Source: Cecembia calidifontis
GTDB lineage: Bacteria > Bacteroidota > Bacteroidia > Cytophagales > Cyclobacteriaceae
Direction of reading: 5' to 3'
Assembly (NCBI RefSeq): GCF_004216715.1
Contig: NZ_SGXG01000001.1
Coordinates: 2,113,001 to 2,177,000, forward strand
Length of the DNA stretch: 64,000 bases
The position numbers were made by a program, and so were the translations under genes. Positions 27,833-35,759 of this stretch are shown in pieces; the first letter of the stretch is position 1, and each line of letters starts with the position of its first letter. Below the pieces are notes generated by a model. That model was not told the origin of the DNA, searched no databases, and saw only the letters and a program-made list of their open reading frames with translations.

Positions 27833-27893
27833 CTTGATGTCATTACCTATTCCGAACAATTACGAAATGTTGAGGACTCGGGGTGACATCAAG
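27833..27893. repeat. Second inverted-repeat unit downstream of hslV
   Basis: CTTGATGTCA at 27833 and TGACATCAAG at 27884 are exact reverse complements 41 bp apart, in the same gene-free gap. Confidence 0.5.
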
Positions 27894-27999
27894 GTAATCT
27901 GTCAATGGTATCCCGCTATCGTGTGAAAGGTTAATTGAAAAGGACAAATCTGTTTTGGATGTTTGGGGGATTTGCCTGCCAGGTATGAAATTAATCCCT

Positions 28000-29025
28000 C
28001 TATAACCATTCCCTTAGAAACTGTAAAATATCCGCCCTCATTTCAGCTGTTTCTTCATGTCCAACATCATAAATTTTTAATTTCCATGCTTGAGGGGCTC
28101 CGTCTTTTGCATAAATTTTCTTTAGGTTTTCATCAATGATTGACAAACCTTCCAATGGGGTAAGTGGGTCAAATTTTCCCGCCAGACCAAAATGAGGTCG
28201 GGGTGAAATTAATCCATTGATTTTTGAAGTTGAAAAGTGGTTCAATAAATCAGGAACATAATAATAAATACCATGAAGACTGAGGTCATTTTTTTCCAAA
28301 AACGTTTGGAAATCAGTTAGACAATTTAGATCTACCACCACTTTAATACGCTGATCCAATGCAGCAAGCCACCAAGCCATGGTACTTCCCATGGACATGC
28401 CCATAGTTGCCACCCGCTCCATATCAAGATCTTCCCTGGAAGCCAAATAATCCAATGCCCGCAAATTGTCATATACCATCATTCCAAAAAGCACCTGTCC
28501 TTTCCACAACATTTCTTTGAATAGATCCAATTCGGACTTTCCCGATCTCTCCCCAAATCCCCAGGAATCCAGACAAAAACCTGCATATCCTTCTTGCGCC
28601 AAGGCGAAAGCATAGGGTGGTGCCTGCATTTCTTTTCTGCCATAGATAAATTCATTCTTTCCCACTTCATATTGACCGAAATGAGAGTGGTTAAAAAGAA
28701 CCACCGGCAACTTCCCCTTGGCGTTTTTGGGTTTGGTAAAAAAGGCCGGCACCTTCTCCAATCCATTGATGTCCAGTAATAATTTCTCAATGATGACCCC
28801 ATTCCTTTCTTCAGTAGATACCAATTCTACGGAAATGGGTCTTTCCCGATCCGGAAGCCTCCCCAAGAGGTCATACAGTTCTTTTCTCAAGAGGTCTTTG
28901 TCCTTGGTTTCTAACATGTCTTCCGTCATAGGTATTGATTTGTTCTGGGAAATGGCATCAGCTATGCCGATGAAAACAAGGATAGGGATCAGGAAGATTT
29001 TTAAGAAATAGTTAGGGTGTCTCAT
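28000..29025 (-). CDS. Exported alpha/beta hydrolase (dienelactone hydrolase/prolyl oligopeptidase-like)
   Basis: A 341-residue protein with a signal peptide (about 1-27, ending ADAIS) and an alpha/beta-hydrolase fold. The nucleophile elbow is ATMGMSMGSTMAWW near 212; FNHSHFGQYEVGKNEF near 110 forms the oxyanion side; KFDPLTPLEG near 286 and YDVGHEETAEM near 320 supply Asp and His of the triad. The substrate is unknown; acyl or carbohydrate esters are typical for this type. It lies 17 bp after the amidohydrolase gene upstream, so the two exported hydrolases form an operon. Confidence 0.82.
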   Translation of the reverse strand: MRHPNYFLKIFLIPILVFIGIADAISQNKSIPMTEDMLETKDKDLLRKELYDLLGRLPDRERPISVELVSTEERNGVIIEKLLLDINGLEKVPAFFTKPKNAKGKLPVVLFNHSHFGQYEVGKNEFIYGRKEMQAPPYAFALAQEGYAGFCLDSWGFGERSGKSELDLFKEMLWKGQVLFGMMVYDNLRALDYLASREDLDMERVATMGMSMGSTMAWWLAALDQRIKVVVDLNCLTDFQTFLEKNDLSLHGIYYYVPDLLNHFSTSKINGLISPRPHFGLAGKFDPLTPLEGLSIIDENLKKIYAKDGAPQAWKLKIYDVGHEETAEMRADILQFLREWL

Positions 29026-29042
29026 TTATGATTCCTCTTATT

Positions 29043-30128
29043 TTAAAATTTCTCATCCTCCATTCCAAACCATTTTAAAGCATTTCTGTAATATACCTTA
29101 TCCACCACTTCTTTGGGCAATTGCAAACCCTTGAATGGCTGTTTGATCAGGTCGCTTTGCATTTCATGATCGGTCACGAAAAACTCCCAATCCCGTTTCC
29201 AGTTTTCATCTATGCTCCTGTACAGGTTTTCCTGAGAACGCTCCCCATTATCCCCCAAGTCAGTCCCGTATAAAATCCTGTCCTGATATTGGATGAAAAA
29301 ATTCCGGACTTTATCCCGGTCATTTGCAGTCTGATAAAACAACTGCCCCATTCTTGCAGCTAAATCCACCGCCATGTTTGGAAACCGATCAAGACGCTCT
29401 GCCAGCACATCCACGCTATATTCCAGACTCCCCAAATGGGCTCCTACAAATTTTAACTCCGGATGCTTTTCCAACATTCGGTCCCGGGCATCCATCAAGT
29501 CCTCGTGGGAAGGCATCTCCGGTTGAAGGTACATATGGTATTGGGGATGGTTTTTGAAATAGTTGCGGTCATTTTCTGTAGTCATGGAGTCCAGTGGCAA
29601 CCAGCAGTTTTTGGGTTCACCAAGATGACCCATCAGGGTTTTTCCACGCTCTTCAATGAACCGGAAAACAGGATCAAATCTTTCATCATCTATCGAGATT
29701 AAATTGCCCGAACTGTCTCTGGAAACCATACCTATATTTTTCCAAACCTTTACTCCCAAAGCCCCCTGTTTAAAACAACTGTCCAGCCAGGAAATAACCT
29801 TTCCCTCCCAATTTGCATCATCCCAATCCGAAACGGCGAATGAAGTGACCATATCCACCGTTTTGGGAAAAGATTGATGTTGATGAAGGCCATCCCCGTA
29901 TTTCCTGTATACATCATTCCAGCCCTGATCAACCTCTAGGCTCACATTTATTAGACGGAAATTATCTGTCATGGCCTTTTCAACAAAGGCCGACCTTTCT
30001 GTATCAAGATGAACATGGGCATCGATTTTCTTGACCTTCGAAAAGTCCTCAATCGAATACCATTGTTTATTTTGGCTGCAGGCGCTTAGCATCAAAAGTA
30101 GCATACAAAACAGGACAGATGTTTTCAT
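29043..30128 (-). CDS. Amidohydrolase-family lipoprotein
   Basis: A 361-residue lipoprotein: signal MKTSVLFCMLLLMLSACSQ with the lipobox LSAC, lipidated Cys17. The mature protein is a TIM-barrel metal-dependent hydrolase of the amidohydrolase-2 type: KKIDAHVHLD near 34 carries the HxH metal pair, HLGEPKNCW near 194 and GAHLGSLE near 247 carry further His ligands, and YGTDLGDNG near 303 the active-site Asp. The substrate is unknown. An external or periplasmic location is unusual for this superfamily and suggests degradation of an imported organic acid or amide. First gene of the two-gene operon. Confidence 0.82.
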   Translation of the reverse strand: MKTSVLFCMLLLMLSACSQNKQWYSIEDFSKVKKIDAHVHLDTERSAFVEKAMTDNFRLINVSLEVDQGWNDVYRKYGDGLHQHQSFPKTVDMVTSFAVSDWDDANWEGKVISWLDSCFKQGALGVKVWKNIGMVSRDSSGNLISIDDERFDPVFRFIEERGKTLMGHLGEPKNCWLPLDSMTTENDRNYFKNHPQYHMYLQPEMPSHEDLMDARDRMLEKHPELKFVGAHLGSLEYSVDVLAERLDRFPNMAVDLAARMGQLFYQTANDRDKVRNFFIQYQDRILYGTDLGDNGERSQENLYRSIDENWKRDWEFFVTDHEMQSDLIKQPFKGLQLPKEVVDKVYYRNALKWFGMEDEKF

Positions 30129-30237
30129 GATTTTTTTAGATAAAAATATTATCTGTAATTCGGGGGATTAATAAAGCCATTGTTATTACAGCCAAAGCCT
30201 TAGCTTGTGTATCGGGAAAAGTCAAAATTGCCATTCC

Positions 30238-31932
30238 TCAATACCCCGCTGCCTGTCCGTCTTTTCTGGACTCCGAAGCACCGATATAGACTTTGTTGAC
30301 CTTGTCGTAATAGATGGCTTGATACCCTCCATAGTGGCCTACGGTGTATTCTACCCGGTGCCCCATTTCTTTTAGTTTGCGAATGACTTCATAGGAGAAG
30401 CCGCTTTCGAGATTGAGCGATCCACCGTTTGTCATCTTCGAGCCGGTAGGCTCGGAGCTTCCGTTGTGCCGCATCCGCGGTGCATCCCCCGCTTCCTGCA
30501 GATTCATGCCAAAATCAATCAGATTGACCACAATCTGTGTATGACCCTGAGGCTGTACTGAACCGCCCATCAGACCAAAACTGATGTAAGGCTCCCCGTT
30601 TTTGGTGATAAAAGCAGGAATGATGGTATGAAAAGGCCGTTTGCCTTTTGCCAATGAATTCCAATGGTTTGGATCCTGAACATTGAACTGTTGTCCACGG
30701 TTTTGCAGCACAAAACCCAAGCCGTCCGGAACCATGCCCGACCCAAATTCATCGTAAATGCTCTGTATAAAGGAAACCATATTGCCATCCTTGTCCGCCA
30801 CAGTCAGGTAGGTCGTGTTGCCTTTTTCGATTTCTCCGGCAGGATAAGCCAGTCCGGCCTTGTTGGGATCGATGAGTTTCCGACGTTCGGCAGCGTAGGC
30901 TTTGGAAATCAATTTTTCAACGGGTATTTGATTGAAAGCCGGATCGGCATAGAATTTTGCCCGGTCTTCAAATGCCAACTTTTTGGCTTCGGTAAGCACA
31001 TGCAGGTATTCCGCACTTCCAAAGCCCATGGATTTTATATCGTAGCCTTCGAGGATATTCAGCATTTGTAGGACGGCGATTCCCTGTCCGTTGGGAGGAA
31101 GCTCCCATACGTCGTATCCGCGGTAGTTGGTGCTGACAGGTTCCACCCATTCGGAGGTATGTTTTTTCAGGTCTTCATAGCGGAGATAGCCACCGTTTTC
31201 CTTCATAAACCGGTCGATGGTTCGGGCGATTTCGCCTTCATAAAACGCCGAACGGCCTTCTTTGGCAATCAAGGAGTAGGTTCTGGCCAAGTCTGGATTT
31301 TTGAAGACCTCTCCTTTTCTCGGAGTGTTTTTGCCATTGGGCATGTAGGTTTTTCGGAAACCGGGAATGTCCTGCATTTCTGGATAGGCACCGTTCATTT
31401 GCCAGGCAATCACTTCGGTGACGGGAAATCCATTGTTGGCGTAGTCGATGGAAGGCTGCAGGATTTCCTGCATAGATAGCTTCCCAAATCTCTTGTGCAT
31501 CTCAAACCAGCCGTCCACACAACCGGGAACCGTTACGGGTAGTGGCCCCAGCAGGGGAACATAATTCAGGCCTTTTTCTTTGAACACTTCCATCGTCAGC
31601 AATTCAGGAGCGCGGCCGCTTCCATTAAAGCCGTAGAGCTTTTTGGTTTTGGCGTCCCAGATGATGGCAAAGACATCTCCTCCGATTCCGCAGCCATTGG
31701 GTTCGACCAGGCCCAGCATCGCATTGGCAGCGATGGCGGCATCCATGGCCGAACCGCCTTTTTTTAAGATATCCAAGGCCACCTGCGTGGCCAGAGGTTG
31801 AGCAGTGGCAGCCATGCCGTTTTGCGCGATAACTTCAGATCGGGTAGTAAATGTTTTTCCGGTGACCCGGTCTTGGGCCCAAGTAGCGGTAGCAAGGAAG
31901 GAAAGGGTAAAAAGGAAGTAAAGGTGTCTCAT
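30238..31932 (-). CDS. ggt: Gamma-glutamyltransferase
   Basis: Periplasmic N-terminal nucleophile hydrolase that cleaves or transfers gamma-glutamyl groups, for example from glutathione. 564 residues with a signal peptide about 1-19 (ending TATWAQ). The autoprocessing site is the Thr in EKGNTTYLTVADKDG near 354, splitting the chain into large and small subunits. The substrate-binding loop QNRGQQFN near 408 and the glycine pair GLMGGSVQPQG near 470 are conserved. Four sampled 60-bp lines of this gene hold 130 G/C of 240 bases, higher than flanking genes, so horizontal acquisition is possible. Confidence 0.93.
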   Translation of the reverse strand: MRHLYFLFTLSFLATATWAQDRVTGKTFTTRSEVIAQNGMAATAQPLATQVALDILKKGGSAMDAAIAANAMLGLVEPNGCGIGGDVFAIIWDAKTKKLYGFNGSGRAPELLTMEVFKEKGLNYVPLLGPLPVTVPGCVDGWFEMHKRFGKLSMQEILQPSIDYANNGFPVTEVIAWQMNGAYPEMQDIPGFRKTYMPNGKNTPRKGEVFKNPDLARTYSLIAKEGRSAFYEGEIARTIDRFMKENGGYLRYEDLKKHTSEWVEPVSTNYRGYDVWELPPNGQGIAVLQMLNILEGYDIKSMGFGSAEYLHVLTEAKKLAFEDRAKFYADPAFNQIPVEKLISKAYAAERRKLIDPNKAGLAYPAGEIEKGNTTYLTVADKDGNMVSFIQSIYDEFGSGMVPDGLGFVLQNRGQQFNVQDPNHWNSLAKGKRPFHTIIPAFITKNGEPYISFGLMGGSVQPQGHTQIVVNLIDFGMNLQEAGDAPRMRHNGSSEPTGSKMTNGGSLNLESGFSYEVIRKLKEMGHRVEYTVGHYGGYQAIYYDKVNKVYIGASESRKDGQAAGY

Positions 31933-32074
31933 AAGTGCAGCATTAGCTTTCCTATATTAAATCAGCCCATAGATTATTCCAAGGGAAAGTTTTTGAGCGG
32001 TAATATAATTCTCAGGAAATCACATGCACTAAAAAAATCCTATGAAGGCTTTTTTGGTTTTTCTTTCTTTAATT

Positions 32075-32533
32075 TCAATGATCAGGAGTCAATTTGTAGT
32101 AAAAATGCCGCACTTTTTCTTCTTCTGTTGGTTGGGTAAGCCGATAAAAATCCAGGGCATAAGCATCAACTTCATCAGCCTGAACAAAAACCTCCTCAAA
32201 CCCTTTTTCTTTAAAATATTGGTTAGTAAAAGCTACCAGTTTTCTGCCAACACCTTTCCTTTGATACTTTACCAAAACAGCAAGGTCTAAAATGTAGGCC
32301 CAAGGTCTCTCTGAGTAGTATTGGTCTATGACATAGGCAGTCAGGCCACCGATAATTTGGTCTTCTGTTTTGGCAATAATCGCATAGAAAGTTTCTTTGT
32401 TCAAAAGTTTTATCAGGTGTTGTTCACTTGGCAATGTAAAGTTTTGCACCCCAAAAACTTCTTCAAAAATCTGGATTAGCTTCTTAAAATCCCCGAATTC
32501 ATTGGGTTGTAATATTTTCAATTCCAAGTTCAT
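32075..32533 (-). CDS. GNAT acetyltransferase, AAC(3)-I-like
   Basis: A 152-residue GCN5-type N-acetyltransferase. The acetyl-CoA loop is LDLAVLVKYQRKGVGRKLV near 85-104 (Q/RxxGxG/A). The overall pattern (KLIQIFEEVFG, IIGGLTAYVIDQYY, VFVQADEVDAYALDFYRL) is that of the AAC(3)-I aminoglycoside 3-N-acetyltransferase subgroup. Whether it modifies aminoglycosides cannot be told; chromosomal relatives in environmental bacteria often have unknown substrates. It is monocistronic and divergent from the TetR-UbiB pair across a 520-bp gap. Confidence 0.8.
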   Translation of the reverse strand: MNLELKILQPNEFGDFKKLIQIFEEVFGVQNFTLPSEQHLIKLLNKETFYAIIAKTEDQIIGGLTAYVIDQYYSERPWAYILDLAVLVKYQRKGVGRKLVAFTNQYFKEKGFEEVFVQADEVDAYALDFYRLTQPTEEEKVRHFYYKLTPDH

Positions 32534-32588
32534 GTGCTCTTTGGGTTAGGTGATAAAGATCCTTCTTTTTAGGTTTCAATTTAGGGAT

Positions 32589-32717
32589 TTAAATCCTGTA
32601 GGAATAGCCCAGCTTGAACATTTGGGTTTGGAAATAGAGGTGCTGGTAAAAGGTAAATCCATCTCCTAAGGCAGAAATTGGGAAAGACTTACTCTCTGTC
32701 CATTTTTTGTGCCGTAT
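32589..32717 (-). pseudogene. Possible C-terminal remnant of an outer-membrane beta-barrel gene
   Basis: On the minus strand the last 42 codons before a TAA at 32589 read as a barrel-like tail (ALGDGFTFYQHLYFQ, then MFKLGYSYRI at the C-terminus). The frame closes with a TAG just upstream, and no start is available. A neighbouring frame is open further upstream, as if a frameshift in the A6 tract split the gene. This is judgement from composition only; no homologue is identified. Confidence 0.3.
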
Positions 32718-33053
32718 CTATGTTCTTGGTCACCAGTCAAAATGGTTTACTTTTCCTCAGTTCCAAGCTGTCTGTTGGTTGTTGAGGTTTGTTCTTTTAT
32801 ACCAAGCTCCCCTATACCCAAAAAACCTTCAATTATCTATCCCTTCCCAAGGCAACAAACGAAATTTTAAGTTTAAATCCAGCCGTAAAATTTATCTGCC
32901 TTTCCTTTTTGGGCTTGGCTTGGACCATTTTCAATTCATGCCTGGTGTATTTCATAAAACTAAAAATAATTTTTAAAAATCCTGCTGAATTCTACTGCTT
33001 TTCAAAACTTCAATTCCCTTTTGCGGGTTATACCTGTAGTAAACATTATTACA
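32718..33053. other. Gene-free remainder of the GNAT-TetR gap
   Basis: Apart from short fragments of broken frames on the minus strand (for example one ending NLNNQQTAWN before a stop), I see no gene, hairpin or recognisable promoter in this 336-bp stretch. Confidence 0.5.
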
Positions 33054-33719
33054 ATGGAAAATACAGCAGCCAAAAAGGCAAGTAAAACCGATCCAAGGAC
33101 AAAAATTATCCAAGGTTATCTCAATCATGTGCTGGAAAACGGATCTGAACCCTTGTCTATCTATAAGTTTGCCAAGGAACTCAAAATGAACGAGTCCGAT
33201 TTCTATACTTATTTTACCTCTTTCGAGGCCATCAAATCGGCAGTTTGGGGTAAATTATTCGATGATACCATCCAAAATCTGGAATCCCAGGAGGTCTTTA
33301 AGGAATACAGTGCCAGAGAAAAATTGCTGGGTTTCCTCTTTACCCTGGTAGAAGAACTGAAAAAAAACAGATCCTACCTCTTGTCCCTATACGGCGGTCA
33401 AAAAGACCTGAAAAAACTACTTCCCCATGAGGTAAAAGCATTCAAAGACAAATTCAAGGATTTTGCCAATGAGATTATCCTGGAAGGAAAAGAGACGGAA
33501 GAGATTGCCAATAGGCCTTTGATTACAGAGCGTTATGATGAAGCATTATGGTTGCAGGTATGGTTTGTGTTCCAGTTCTGGTTGAAGGATACCTCTCCTT
33601 CCTTTGAGAAAACAGATGCAGCCATTGAAAAGTCGGTCAACCTGGCCTTTGACCTGATGGGGAAAAGTGCGCTGGACACCTTTATTGACTTTGCCAAGTT
33701 TTTATACCAAAATAAATAA
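33054..33719 (+). CDS. TetR family transcriptional regulator
   Basis: A 221-residue TetR-type regulator: N-terminal DNA-binding helices about 15-60 (IIQGYLNHVLE, then SIYKFAKELKMNESDFYTYF as the HTH) and a helical ligand domain with FLFTLVEELKKNRSYLLSLYGG. The HTH is less canonical than usual, so DNA binding is likely but not certain. The start at 33054 (MENTAAKKASK) is preferred to an upstream GTG-type start. It lies 11 bp before the UbiB-like kinase gene; the pair is probably one transcript and recurs in related genomes. Confidence 0.8.
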   Translation: MENTAAKKASKTDPRTKIIQGYLNHVLENGSEPLSIYKFAKELKMNESDFYTYFTSFEAIKSAVWGKLFDDTIQNLESQEVFKEYSAREKLLGFLFTLVEELKKNRSYLLSLYGGQKDLKKLLPHEVKAFKDKFKDFANEIILEGKETEEIANRPLITERYDEALWLQVWFVFQFWLKDTSPSFEKTDAAIEKSVNLAFDLMGKSALDTFIDFAKFLYQNK

Positions 33720-33730
33720 TACAGGGATTT

Positions 33731-35050
33731 ATGGAAAGAAGTGTGAAGGAGCAGCAGAGTATTCCTGTTTCCAAAGTGCAGCGCGCTGCAAAATTTATCA
33801 GTACAGGGGCCAAAGTAGGAGGGAACTATGTAAAGCATTATGCCAAAAAAGTGGTCAACCCCAGCTTGTCCAAGGAGGAACTGCACAATAATAATGCAGA
33901 AGATATTTACAATTCCCTCAGCCAATTGAAGGGTTCAGCGCTGAAAGTGGCCCAGATGATGTCTATGGACAAGAACCTATTGCCCAGAGCTTATCAGGAT
34001 AAATTTACCATGGCCCAGTACAGTGCTCCACCTTTGTCTTATCCATTGGTCGTCAAGACTTTTCAGAAATATTTTGGGAAGACCCCCGATCAGATGTACG
34101 ATACCTTTACCAAATCGGCTGTAAATGCAGCCTCTATTGGACAGGTACATCAGGCTACGAAAGACGGAAAGACCTTTGCCGTAAAAATCCAATACCCTGG
34201 AGTGGCTGATTCGGTGAGTTCGGACCTGAAATTGGTCCGTCCTTTTGCCCTGAGACTGCTCAATATGAACGAAAGGGAACTGGATCATTACATGGAGGAA
34301 GTGGAGAGTAAACTGATAGAGGAGACGGATTATGTGTTGGAGGTTCAGCGCTCCTTGGAGATTTCAGCGGCCTGTAGCCATATTGAAGGCCTTACTTTCC
34401 CCGGATACTATCAGGATATGAGTTCTGAGCGTATCATCACCATGGACTGGATTGAAGGCAAGCATATCAAAGAATGGTTGGAGTCCAATCCCTCTCAGGA
34501 AGCGAAAAACAAAATAGGCCAATCTTTGTGGAATTTCTACCACCATCAGGTCCATAACCTGCAGCAGGTACATGCAGATCCCCACCCGGGTAATTTCATC
34601 ATCACCCCTGACAACAAATTGGGCATCATTGACTTTGGCTGTGTGAAAATCCTTCCCCAGGATTTCTATGAGGGTTACTTTGCCCTGATCAAAAAAGACA
34701 TGCTGCTCAATGAACAGGAGTTGAATGAGGTGTTTTACAATCTGGAGTTTATTTCTGACAAAGATACTGAGGAAGAAAAAACCTATTTTAAGGGCGTATT
34801 CAAAGAGATGATTTCTTTGTTGGGTAAACCTTTCCATGCAGAAACTTTTGATTTTGCAGATGATTCCTACTTTGAACAGATCTTCCAGTTGGGGGACAGA
34901 ATTTCCAATGACAAAATGTTCAAAAAGTCCCGTCAGGCCAGGGGATCCAGGCATGGGCTTTATATCAACAGGACTTATTTTGGGCTTTATAACATCCTGA
35001 ACCAATTGGGAGCCAATATCAAGACCACAAAGCCAAAATGGCTGGAGTAG
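33731..35050 (+). CDS. AarF/ABC1/UbiB (ADCK-like) family kinase
   Basis: A 439-residue atypical protein-kinase-like protein of the UbiB/ADCK family, linked to quinone biosynthesis or lipid homeostasis. The A-rich loop NAASIGQVHQA near 133, VKIQYPGV near 149, catalytic HADPHPGNF near 284 and LGIIDFGCV near 299 are intact. The N-terminal KxGQ extension motif reads LKVAQMMS: its Gly is replaced by Ala. No C-terminal membrane helix is obvious. The family's KxGQ motif normally inhibits protein kinase activity. It is second in the TetR-UbiB pair; a terminator follows. Confidence 0.9.
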   Translation: MERSVKEQQSIPVSKVQRAAKFISTGAKVGGNYVKHYAKKVVNPSLSKEELHNNNAEDIYNSLSQLKGSALKVAQMMSMDKNLLPRAYQDKFTMAQYSAPPLSYPLVVKTFQKYFGKTPDQMYDTFTKSAVNAASIGQVHQATKDGKTFAVKIQYPGVADSVSSDLKLVRPFALRLLNMNERELDHYMEEVESKLIEETDYVLEVQRSLEISAACSHIEGLTFPGYYQDMSSERIITMDWIEGKHIKEWLESNPSQEAKNKIGQSLWNFYHHQVHNLQQVHADPHPGNFIITPDNKLGIIDFGCVKILPQDFYEGYFALIKKDMLLNEQELNEVFYNLEFISDKDTEEEKTYFKGVFKEMISLLGKPFHAETFDFADDSYFEQIFQLGDRISNDKMFKKSRQARGSRHGLYINRTYFGLYNILNQLGANIKTTKPKWLE

Positions 35051-35078
35051 AACAGAGAGTTGTTTAATTCACCTTCGA

Positions 35079-35109
35079 AGCCACCTTTGGAAACCGGGGT
35101 GGTTTTTTT
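35079..35109 (+). terminator. Intrinsic terminator after the UbiB-like gene
   Basis: GCCACC / GGTGGT stem with a loop of about 12 bases, then seven T, about 30 bp after the stop codon. Confidence 0.7.
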
Positions 35110-35174
35110 CTTATTTGGGCTAATAGGAAAAAAATTCCGGAAGCAGAAGGAGGAAATGTAGAATGAAAAATTAG

Positions 35175-35438
35175 GAATGAAGAATGGGGGGTGAAGTTCT
35201 TCCAGGTTGAATTTCTTTTTGTTCCACAGAGATTCACCGAGGAGGCACAGAGGTCCATAGAGGGCAGGTTGGAAGGGCCGTGCTCTGGCAACTGATGCAG
35301 AGAGGGGGGATTTTGAATTTAGAATGAAGAATGGGAAATGGGGGGCGTAGGGCTGATATTTGTTGAATTTCTTATTGCATGACAGAAATACATAAAGGGA
35401 AGGCATGAAGGGCTGTGCTGTGACAGCTCGGGATGCAA
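35175..35438. repeat. Two diverged direct copies of a roughly 120-bp non-coding unit
   Basis: Copy one (about 35175-35299) and copy two (about 35322-35438) share, in order, GAATGAAGAATGGG, TTGAATTTCTT, a CAGA-type stretch and GAAGGGC-GTGCT-TG-CA. It looks like a decayed duplication or two copies of a dispersed repeat, and fills most of the gap between the UbiB-like gene and higB. Nothing coding is apparent. Confidence 0.5.
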
Positions 35439-35759
35439 TCCCGGGTGAGATCAGCATTTCAGGCTTTCAATTCATCTTTAGCCCGTTCTTAAAAAAATGC
35501 AGAGAAATAATAGAATTGATTTCCAGAATATGTAAATTTGTTTTGAAATATGGAAGTAAAAGCAATGATCTTTATACGTTAATGAGAATAATCACTTTTA
35601 AGCGGATTCAAGAATTTTCGGAAAAACATGCTGATGCTGAAATTCCCTTAAGATTCTGGTATTCTGCTGTAAGTAAAAAAGATTGGGCTTCACTCAATGA
35701 TATAAAAAAAGATTTCAATAACGTAGATTATGTTGGCAATCATCGGTTTGTTTTCAATA

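Noticed and set aside
35405..35581. N-terminal extension of HigB (in-frame start at 35405)
   Set aside because: HigB proteins begin near MRIITFK; the 59 extra codons show no family match and overlap decayed repeat sequence.
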